DNA of 10,242 bases from Candidatus Falkowbacteria bacterium CG02_land_8_20_14_3_00_36_14 (GTDB lineage: Bacteria; Patescibacteriota; Patescibacteriia; Patescibacteriales; UM-FILTER-36-11): positions 1 through 10,242 of the forward strand of contig PETS01000095.1 in the NCBI GenBank assembly GCA_002781265.1. Reading direction: 5' to 3'. Below are positions 1-4,666 of the stretch, one piece after another; position 1 is the stretch's first letter; each line of letters begins with the position of its first letter. Under the pieces are notes generated by a model. The model was not told the origin of the DNA, made no database searches, and saw only the letters and a list, made by a program, of their open reading frames with translations. The translations under genes were made by a program, and so were the position numbers.

Positions 1-199
1 TGGGTAATATAGATTAACCCTCTCGTCTTGAATGCAGGTAGCTCAAGGCGGTCAACTTTCAGCGCAACATTGGCTATCACTCCTGTATAGGAAATTGGTA
101 GAAAAATCCAGTGCACTGTGTCTGATCCTGCACCCCTTTGGGGTCATTAGGGTTTAATGGGAATAATTTCAACGCATTTTATTCCCTTCCAACTTAATT
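1..199. other. Left-edge stretch without a confident gene; short hairpins
   Basis: No gene can be called here. Two short hairpins are visible. One pairs ACCCC (132-136) with GGGGT (140-144) around a TTT loop. The other pairs GGGAATAA (159-166) with TTATTCCC (179-186) around 12 bases. On the minus strand a frame stays open from a GTG near 113 to the window edge, but it is too short to judge. Base composition up to about 145 is richer in GC than the AT-rich DNA that follows, so this could be the end of a gene or mobile element that lies mostly outside the window. Confidence 0.4.
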
Positions 200-329
200 T
201 CATAAAGAAATTTGTGGAATTAAAAAGGAAAAGATTTTTTTAATTATTAAAAAAATATATAAAAATTCACTTATCCCGCTACTTATTAAGAAGAGTAACA
301 ATATTAAGGAGGGGAAAAAAATCCCCCAA

Positions 330-348
330 CCCCCTTTAGTAAAGGGGG
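330..348. repeat. C-rich/G-rich palindromic hairpin
   Basis: CCCCCTTT (330-337) pairs perfectly with AAAGGGGG (341-348) around a 3-base AGT loop, preceded by another C run (323-327). Short palindromes of this C5T3/A3G5 type are often dispersed between genes in AT-rich bacterial genomes. A related hairpin lies at 520-542, on the other side of the foldback at 367-507. It has no following T run in + orientation, so it is not an obvious terminator. Confidence 0.65.
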
Positions 349-366
349 AATTAATATAGAGGAAAA

Positions 367-507
367 AATAAAACCGGCGGGGACGCGCAGGGCATGGAAA
401 GTGGTAAATATTTTCTTTATCTCTCTCCAAAGAATTCTATATAATTTATATAGGATAAAAATATTTATACTTTTCAAAAATGCTCTGCGCGTCCGTGCCG
501 GTTTTAA
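367..507. repeat. Long foldback element, about 140 bp, with GC-rich arms
   Basis: The left arm at 371-394 and the reverse complement of the right arm at 481-504 agree at 21 of 24 bases; the core reads AAACCGGC, then GGACGCGCAG. Pairing continues inward more weakly (GTGGTAAATA at 401-410 against TATTTATAC at 462-470). The centre holds a perfect AT palindrome, CTATATAA-T-TTATATAG at 437-453. The whole block can therefore fold as one long hairpin. Its right arm recurs as a direct repeat at 1959-2002, after the ATPase gene. It could be a miniature non-autonomous mobile element or a REP-like repeat; no target-site duplication was established. A frame across 401-640 is open but reads through the repeats and looks non-coding. 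Confidence 0.75.
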
Positions 508-519
508 ACCTCACCCTAG

Positions 520-542
520 CCCTCTCCTTATTAAAGAGAGGG
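520..542. repeat. Short palindromic hairpin next to the foldback
   Basis: CCCTCTC (520-526) pairs with GAGAGGG (536-542), with two further T-A pairs inside and a C/A mismatch. A T run follows (544-549), so on the + strand it could also act as a weak intrinsic terminator, although no gene upstream needs one. It resembles the hairpin at 330-348, and the two sit outside opposite arms of the foldback at 367-507. Confidence 0.6.
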
Positions 543-622
543 ATTTTTTAATAATTAGCATATTTTATATAAATTCTTTAATATTAGTAAAAATATTAAA
601 AATTAATATAAATAACATTAGA

Positions 623-666
623 TTTCTATCAATCCATTGATACTTTTCTCTTGTATTTCTATCAAT
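623..666 (+). promoter_or_regulatory. Operator-like direct repeat in the ATPase gene promoter
   Basis: The 11-base string TTTCTATCAAT occurs exactly twice, at 623-633 and 656-666, with starts 33 bases apart (about three helical turns). The second copy lies in the spacer between the -35 and -10 hexamers of the promoter at 651-679. Such an arrangement suits a site for a protein binding one face of the helix, but no regulator gene is visible. Chance recurrence in AT-rich DNA remains possible. Confidence 0.4.
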
Positions 667-679
667 GATATGATATAAT
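651..679 (+). promoter_or_regulatory. Extended -10 promoter giving a leaderless ATPase mRNA
   Basis: A consensus -10 TATAAT (674-679) is preceded by TG one base upstream (671-672), making an extended -10. TTGTAT (651-656) lies 17 bases upstream as a -35. Only six bases separate the -10 from the ATG at 686, so transcription would begin at or next to the start codon. No Shine-Dalgarno is possible, and translation would be leaderless. Confidence 0.65.
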
Positions 680-685
680 TTTAGT

Positions 686-1945
686 ATGATTAAACGGGAA
701 ATATTACAAAAAATTAAACCTTGGCTGGGAAAAGAGAAGATATTGATTATTAAAGGCGCTAGGCAGGTTGGTAAAACTTATTTGCTTAATGAAATTAAGA
801 AAGACTTGGAGAGCGCTGGCGGTAAAGTTGCCTATTTATTAGCTGATGAAATTGACAATAAGCCGATTCTTAAAAGTTCGGCCAGTTTAGAGTTGTACTT
901 GGAACAATATTATAATTTTCCTAATGATTATATTTATTTAATGATTGATGAATTTCAAGTGATAGAAGAAGCCGGATTATTATTGAAGAATATTTTTGAT
1001 AAATATAAAATGAAGATGCAACTGATTGTGAGCGGATCAAGCACTTTGGAAATTAATAAAAATTCAGTGCATTTAACCGGTCGGGCAATTAATTTTAATG
1101 TTGAACGAGTTAATTTTAAAGAATATTTTGATTATCGCGAAAAGATTAATACCTCGCGCTTGAAACTTTTAAAATTTAATGAACTTAAATTATTTTTTGA
1201 AACTTTTAGGACCAAATTGGATGTTAGTTTGGGCGAATATTTATCATACGGAGGTTATCCGGAGGTTTTGATAACCAAAAGCGCGGGAGAAAAAGAAATA
1301 GTGCTTAAATCCATTATTAAAACTTATATTGATAAAGATATTATTAATCAAATGAATATTGATAATGTTAATGGATTTAATAATTTAATTAAGATTTTAG
1401 CCGGACAAATTGGACAAATGGTAAATAATAATGAATTAGCAAATACAACCAATATTTCCATTAATACTTTAAAAAAGTATTTGGATATTTTAGTCGGTAC
1501 CTATATTATTGATTTAGTAACCCCGTATTTTAAAAATATTAGAACAGAGATTTCCAAGATGCCGAAGATTTATATTTCGGATATCGGAATCCGCAATTAT
1601 CTTTTACGGTCATTTATTATGGATTTGGATGGACAGGGCGGAGTGATTGAAAATTTTATCTATAATACCCTGCTCACCCAATACGCAAAAGAATATATAC
1701 ATTTTTACCGCACTTCTAGCGGGGCTGAAATTGATTTTGTAATGGAAGATAAAAATAATAAGTTAATGCTTTGTGAAGTTAAGTATAGAAATAAAGTAAA
1801 TATACCGGTAATAATGAAAAACTTTTCCAAACGGTATAATAATACGGGAATAAAATTAATAATTACAAAAGATATATTAAGAAAGGAAAACGATATATAT
1901 TTTATTCCGGCTATGATTTTGCCGTTTATTGACTTAAGCAAATAA
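686..1945 (+). CDS. AAA+ ATPase, AAA_14/DUF4143 family
   Basis: This 419-residue protein has the layout of the DUF4143 ATPases. An N-terminal P-loop domain carries Walker A GARQVGKT (24-31), Walker B IYLMIDEF (83-90) and a sensor-like SGSS (116-119). The family motif GGYPEV follows at 189-194, and a winged-helix-like stretch lies around 245-275. The C-terminal DUF4143 region has VIENFIYN (about 320-327) and a PD-(D/E)XK-like core: GAEIDFV (346-352), then CEVKY (363-367). The ATP-binding residues and the E-ID-EVK residues all appear intact. Length is normal for the family. The cellular role is not well established; ATP-dependent DNA or protein remodelling with a nuclease-like domain is inference. 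The ATG at 686 is chosen because the extended -10 promoter ends six bases upstream and the frame is closed before it. The gene stands alone between two direct copies of a 44-base repeat (462-505 and 1959-2002), which fits an accessory gene that could be gained or lost. Family assignment is firm, function is not. Confidence 0.9.
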   Translation: MIKREILQKIKPWLGKEKILIIKGARQVGKTYLLNEIKKDLESAGGKVAYLLADEIDNKPILKSSASLELYLEQYYNFPNDYIYLMIDEFQVIEEAGLLLKNIFDKYKMKMQLIVSGSSTLEINKNSVHLTGRAINFNVERVNFKEYFDYREKINTSRLKLLKFNELKLFFETFRTKLDVSLGEYLSYGGYPEVLITKSAGEKEIVLKSIIKTYIDKDIINQMNIDNVNGFNNLIKILAGQIGQMVNNNELANTTNISINTLKKYLDILVGTYIIDLVTPYFKNIRTEISKMPKIYISDIGIRNYLLRSFIMDLDGQGGVIENFIYNTLLTQYAKEYIHFYRTSSGAEIDFVMEDKNNKLMLCEVKYRNKVNIPVIMKNFSKRYNNTGIKLIITKDILRKENDIYFIPAMILPFIDLSK

Positions 1946-1958
1946 ATAGTTATTTTAG

Positions 1959-2002
1959 TATTTATACTTTTCAAAAATGCTCTGCGCATCCCCGCCGGTT
2001 TT
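1959..2002 (+). repeat. Direct copy of the foldback's right arm, after the ATPase gene
   Basis: This block repeats 462-505 in the same orientation at 41 of 44 bases; the first 29 bases are identical (beginning TATTTATACTTTTCAAAAAT). The only differences are at 1988, 1992 and 1993. It begins 13 bases after the ATPase stop codon. No matching inverted arm is nearby, so it is half of the foldback seen at 367-507. The two copies are 1497 bases apart and enclose only the ATPase gene and its promoter. Confidence 0.8.
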
Positions 2003-2018
2003 TTATTAGTTATTAACA

Positions 2019-2047
2019 TTGACAAAATTACTAATATTTGCTAAAAT
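2019..2047 (+). promoter_or_regulatory. Strong sigma-70-type promoter for the small membrane protein
   Basis: A perfect -35 TTGACA (2019-2024) lies 17 bases from TAAAAT (2042-2047), a near-consensus -10. Transcription would start near 2054, leaving a leader of about 75 bases that contains the hairpin at 2086-2112. Confidence 0.7.
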
Positions 2048-2085
2048 GTAATTATAGAATAAAAATAAAAAAAATCTAAAACACC

Positions 2086-2112
2086 CGCCTACGCTAAAAC
2101 TTCGGCGAGGCG
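2086..2112. repeat. GC-rich hairpin repeat in the leader of the 2130 gene
   Basis: CGCCT (2086-2090) pairs with AGGCG (2108-2112) around a segment containing ACGCT and TTCGGCG. The wording (CCTACGCTAAA...TTCGGCGAGG) is, from memory, a dispersed palindromic repeat type in Patescibacteria genomes; this was not searched. It would lie in the 5' leader made from the promoter at 2019-2047. Confidence 0.5.
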
Positions 2113-2129
2113 CGAAAATAAAAACAAAA

Positions 2130-2468
2130 ATGGCAAATATTAATACTTCGGCTAATATTGGTTTTATTGGCTGGAAACATTACAATCAAGTTTTAAAGAA
2201 GGCAATGGAACAGGAGTTCAGCTGGTTTGGACTTTTAATAAGTTTGTCCATTGCTTTTTTTATTGTCTTATTTTCGGCTATTATTTTAAATCTGGCTTAT
2301 CAATCAATAGAAACAACAAAAAATAATAAAATATTGTTTAATGATAAAATATATAAATTAGAAAGTTATGATAGGGGGCAAAAAATAAATGATTATATAA
2401 ACATAGATTATATTAAGCATAATCAAAGGTCGCAATTAGATGATACTTTAAACTATAAGAGAGTATAG
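2130..2468 (+). CDS. Small single-pass membrane protein, unknown function
   Basis: I do not recognise this 112-residue protein. It has about 30 N-terminal residues that are partly basic (KHYNQVLKKA at 16-25), one strongly hydrophobic segment at about 32-57 that should span the membrane, and a polar, N/K/D/Y-rich tail of about 55 residues. There is no signal-peptidase or lipobox site and no cysteine. The coding case rests on an open frame with a clear membrane segment, a strong promoter (2019-2047) at a sensible distance, and a following run of intergenic structure. No good Shine-Dalgarno precedes the ATG; the nearest purine run, GAGG at 2107-2110, is too far away. Similar one-helix proteins of unknown role are common in Patescibacteria. 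It may be lineage-specific. Confidence 0.7.
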   Translation: MANINTSANIGFIGWKHYNQVLKKAMEQEFSWFGLLISLSIAFFIVLFSAIILNLAYQSIETTKNNKILFNDKIYKLESYDRGQKINDYINIDYIKHNQRSQLDDTLNYKRV

Positions 2469-2675
2469 TATAGAATTATCCAAAGTTTATAAATGCATAT
2501 TAATTATTAAAATATTCATTTATAATCTTTGGATCAACCAAGGATAACAGCTAAAACAAATATATGCTGTTGACGCTCTTTCAAATATAAAGGGGTAAAA
2601 AGGTAATTTACGATTGAAAAAACATGGGCTGTGTTGATTTGACAGCTATAAAAAGACTGCATAATTAGCACAGCT

Positions 2676-2721
2676 CTCCTTCCTGCTTCGCCACTCAAAA
2701 AGTGGTTGAGCGAGCATGGAG
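2676..2721. repeat. Bulged GC-rich hairpin inside the candidate RNA
   Basis: CTCC (2676-2679) pairs with GGAG (2718-2721), TGC/TCG segments near 2684-2690 pair with CGAGCA (2711-2716), and CCACT (2691-2695) pairs with AGTGG (2701-2705) around a CAAAA loop. The wording (CCTGCTTCGCC...GCGAGCATGG) looks like another Patescibacteria-type dispersed palindrome, so this part may be a repeat inserted in the region and not an original RNA domain. Confidence 0.5.
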
Positions 2722-2733
2722 ATTTTAATAACT

Positions 2734-2777
2734 AAAACAAAAACACCGCGGACTCAAAATGCGGTGTTTTTGTTTTT
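2734..2777 (+). terminator. Strong intrinsic terminator, 16-bp perfect stem
   Basis: The 16 bases at 2734-2749 (AAAACAAAAACACCGC) are exactly complementary to 2761-2776, with an 11-base loop. The descending arm ends in T5-G-T5. The A-tract and T-tract flanks make it potentially active in both directions. It closes the transcript(s) from the 2130 gene and/or the candidate RNA. Confidence 0.85.
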
Positions 2778-2791
2778 CGTAAATAATGCTA

Positions 2792-2923
2792 ATATGGCCG
2801 TGTCGCTAATGTAAAAATTTTTCAAAAAATTATTTTTAAGATTAGCCAAATTTGACAAAAATCAAATAAAATTATTTTTGCTAATTTTAGATAAAAAAAT
2901 TTAATTGGCGACAGTACCAATAT
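2792..2923. repeat. AT-rich foldback element, about 132 bp, with nested inverted repeats
   Basis: The outer arms pair ATATGG (2792-2797) with CCAATAT (2917-2923), then, after a 3-by-3 mismatch, TGTCGCTAAT (2801-2810) with ATTGGCGACA (2904-2913), differing at one base. A/T tracts inside continue the pairing. The inner arms pair TAAGATTAGC (2837-2846) with GCTAATTTTA (2880-2889) at 9 of 10 positions, and within these ATTTGA pairs with TCAAAT around CAAAAA. No gene lies in it. The shape is that of a miniature inverted-repeat element or an unusually long regulatory palindrome upstream of the radical SAM gene. No target duplication was identified. Confidence 0.65.
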
Positions 2924-2981
2924 GTAATTAATATTATAGTAATAAATGTATTTATTATTTATAAACGATCTTTTTAAATTT

Positions 2982-2987
2982 GGAGGG
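2982..2987 (+). promoter_or_regulatory. Shine-Dalgarno that fixes the radical SAM start
   Basis: GGAGGG sits seven bases before the ATG at 2995. An in-frame TTG at 2980 would start the protein five codons earlier but overlaps this ribosome binding site, so the ATG is preferred. It is the only near-perfect Shine-Dalgarno before any of the seven genes. Confidence 0.85.
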
Positions 2988-2994
2988 AAATACC

Positions 2995-4506
2995 ATGAAA
3001 GTATTAATAATTTACGCTAAAAATACATCAGTTTTTTGGAATTTTAAGCCCTCAATAAAATATTTGGGCTTATTTGGGAAAAAATCATTAGTTGCTCCGC
3101 TTGGCCCCTTAACTGTATCGTCATTACTTCCCAAGAAGTGGGAAAGACGTTTTGTTGATCTTAATGTAAAAAAAAGACTTAAAAGGAAAGATTTATTATG
3201 GGCTGATATAATTTTTTTAAGCGCCAATGTAAGCACTCACAAGGAAAGCGTTGGTAATACAATAATAATATGTAGAGAGTATGGAAAATTAATAGCAGCG
3301 GGAGGGCCCTTTTTTACGCTTCAGCCGGAAAAATATAAAGGTAAAGTAGATTATTTAATATTGGGTGAAGCAGAAATTACACTGCCTTTATTTATTAAAG
3401 ATTATGAAAAAGGCGAAGCTAAATCAATTTATAAGCCCGAATCTAACCAATGGGCAGATATAACAAAAACACCGCCACCGGATTGGTCGCTTATTTATTT
3501 TAATGATTATTGTGTTATGCCTGTACAGTTTTCAAGAGGTTGTAATTTAGATTGTTATTTCTGCAATATAGGAGTGTTATGCGGCTATAAATTAAGACCA
3601 AAGAATCCAGTACAAATAGTAAATGAGGAAGAGAAACTTTATAGGTCAGGATGGCGAGGTACGGTAATGTGGGTTGATGATAATTTATCTGCAAACAAAA
3701 AAGATATACTGAAAGAGACATTAATACTCGTAGATGAATGGCAAAGAAAAAAAGGATATCCTTTTAAGCGTATTACTCAGGTTGACATAGGAGTTGCTTG
3801 CGATGAAGAATTAAAGGAGTTGTTAAAAAATGCAAATTTTAATGAACTTTTTATTGGGATAGAAACTCCATCCCAGGAAGGACTTAAAGAATGTGGAAAG
3901 AAAAAAAATTTAAGCGTAGATTTAGAAGAATCAATAAGTAAAGTGCATAAAAACGGGCAACAGTTGGTAGCCGGTGCTATTATGGGGCTTGATAGCGATC
4001 CGATAAATATTGATAAAATAATGGAAGATTTTTTTAAAAAATCAAAAATTCCAGTAATAATGCTTGGTCTTTTATGCGCTTTGCCTGAAACAAAACTTTG
4101 GTATAAACTTAAAGCAGAAGGGAGATTGATTGAAGATTTAGTTATAGACAATACAAGCGGAATTACTAATATTATTCCCAAAATGGGTATTGTTAAACTT
4201 AGAGATTTATATAAAAAAGTTTTAACTGCCCTATATATAAACAGGCGGAATTATTATCAGCGCGCGACGCGATTTATGCAGGAATGTATTCCATCAGCCA
4301 AATCAAGGGTTAGTTGGGATGATATTTTCGCTTTTATAAAAAGTATTTTTAGTATCGGTATTTTTTCTAAATCAAGCCCCTACTATTGGACTCTTTTGTT
4401 TAGAACAATATTTACAAACAGAAAAGCATTTCCCATAGCAGTAAAGCTGGCTATTCAGCATGTTCATTTATTAAAATATGCCAAAGGGGTTATTAAAACA
4501 ATCTAA
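2995..4506 (+). CDS. B12-binding-domain radical SAM protein, DUF4070-like
   Basis: This 503-residue protein has three parts. Residues 1-135 resemble the cobalamin-binding fold found in BchE/Hpn-type radical SAM enzymes (WADIIFLSANV, 69-79; AAGGP, 101-105; VDYLILGEAE, 118-127), but the classical DxHxxG cobalamin-ligand motif is not visible. Residues about 170-400 form the radical SAM barrel, with the [4Fe-4S] cysteines C183, C187 and C190 in SRGCNLDCYFC. VDDN (227-230), FIGIETPS (286-293) and NIIPKM (392-397) follow. The C-terminal part resembles DUF4070. The chemistry would be S-adenosylmethionine cleavage to a 5'-deoxyadenosyl radical, probably with cobalamin or a relic of it; the substrate is unknown. 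HpnR-type hopanoid methylases share this layout, but no hopanoid genes are present, so I do not infer that role. The gene is solitary, with its own strong Shine-Dalgarno and terminator, which fits an acquired gene. The last 70 or so residues are hydrophobic and basic and may associate with membrane. Confidence 0.88.
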   Translation: MKVLIIYAKNTSVFWNFKPSIKYLGLFGKKSLVAPLGPLTVSSLLPKKWERRFVDLNVKKRLKRKDLLWADIIFLSANVSTHKESVGNTIIICREYGKLIAAGGPFFTLQPEKYKGKVDYLILGEAEITLPLFIKDYEKGEAKSIYKPESNQWADITKTPPPDWSLIYFNDYCVMPVQFSRGCNLDCYFCNIGVLCGYKLRPKNPVQIVNEEEKLYRSGWRGTVMWVDDNLSANKKDILKETLILVDEWQRKKGYPFKRITQVDIGVACDEELKELLKNANFNELFIGIETPSQEGLKECGKKKNLSVDLEESISKVHKNGQQLVAGAIMGLDSDPINIDKIMEDFFKKSKIPVIMLGLLCALPETKLWYKLKAEGRLIEDLVIDNTSGITNIIPKMGIVKLRDLYKKVLTALYINRRNYYQRATRFMQECIPSAKSRVSWDDIFAFIKSIFSIGIFSKSSPYYWTLLFRTIFTNRKAFPIAVKLAIQHVHLLKYAKGVIKTI

Positions 4507-4516
4507 ATATTCTATA

Positions 4517-4549
4517 GCCGAAGGGATAAAATTCCATTCGGCTTTTTTT
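4517..4549 (+). terminator. Intrinsic terminator of the radical SAM gene
   Basis: GCCGAA (4517-4522) pairs with TTCGGC (4537-4542). GGA/TCC pairs continue inside after one mismatch, and seven T's follow (4543-4549). It starts 11 bases after the stop codon. Confidence 0.88.
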
Positions 4550-4551
4550 AC

Positions 4552-4580
4552 TTTTTAAATAATTAAATATATTGTATAAT
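4552..4580 (+). promoter_or_regulatory. Possible promoter for smc
   Basis: A consensus TATAAT lies at 4575-4580, with only a poor -35 (TTTTTA, 4552-4557) 17 bases upstream, just after the terminator. Transcription from it would give a leader of about 80 bases carrying a GCATG-TAC-CATGC hairpin (4591-4603). A second TATAAT at 4608-4613 is an alternative. Confidence 0.4.
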
Positions 4581-4666
4581 ATATTTAAGAGCATGTACCA
4601 TGCGATTTATAATAAATAAATAAATTGTTATGTGTTACATGTTTTATGTTTTGTGAATTAATATTT

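Larger units (their letters stand above)
2527..2777 (+). ncRNA. Candidate structured non-coding RNA ending in an intrinsic terminator
   Basis: This gene-free stretch contains consecutive helices. CTTTGG (2527-2532) pairs with CCAAGG (2538-2543). AACAGC (2546-2551) pairs with GCTGTT (2566-2571). A 14-bp helix joins 2626-2639 to 2663-2676 and contains three G-U pairs, which suggests RNA pairing and not a DNA palindrome. A bulged hairpin follows at 2676-2721, then the terminator at 2734-2777. A consensus TATAAT lies at 2521-2526, though it has no convincing -35; if used, transcription would start near 2533, inside the first helix. I looked for hallmarks of tmRNA, RNase P RNA, SRP RNA and 6S RNA and found none that were convincing. 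It could instead be the structured 3' UTR of the 2130 gene. Exact ends are uncertain. Confidence 0.35.

Noticed and set aside
200..430. Open frame of 76 codons on the minus strand
   Set aside because: It overlaps the 330-348 hairpin and the foldback's left arm; composition is that of AT-rich intergenic DNA.
401..640. Open frame of 79 codons on the + strand
   Set aside because: It reads through the foldback's right arm and the 520-542 hairpin, has no ribosome binding site, and overlaps dense palindromes.
2639..2667. TTGACA with TAATTA 17 bases downstream as a promoter
   Set aside because: It falls in the loop and arm of the long RNA-like helix, and the -10 is poor; not enough to call.
4625..4666. 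Upstream TTG start for smc adding 14 residues
   Set aside because: The SMC family N-terminus begins at MYLEKLEIQGFKSF; the extra residues are cysteine-rich and unlike the family.
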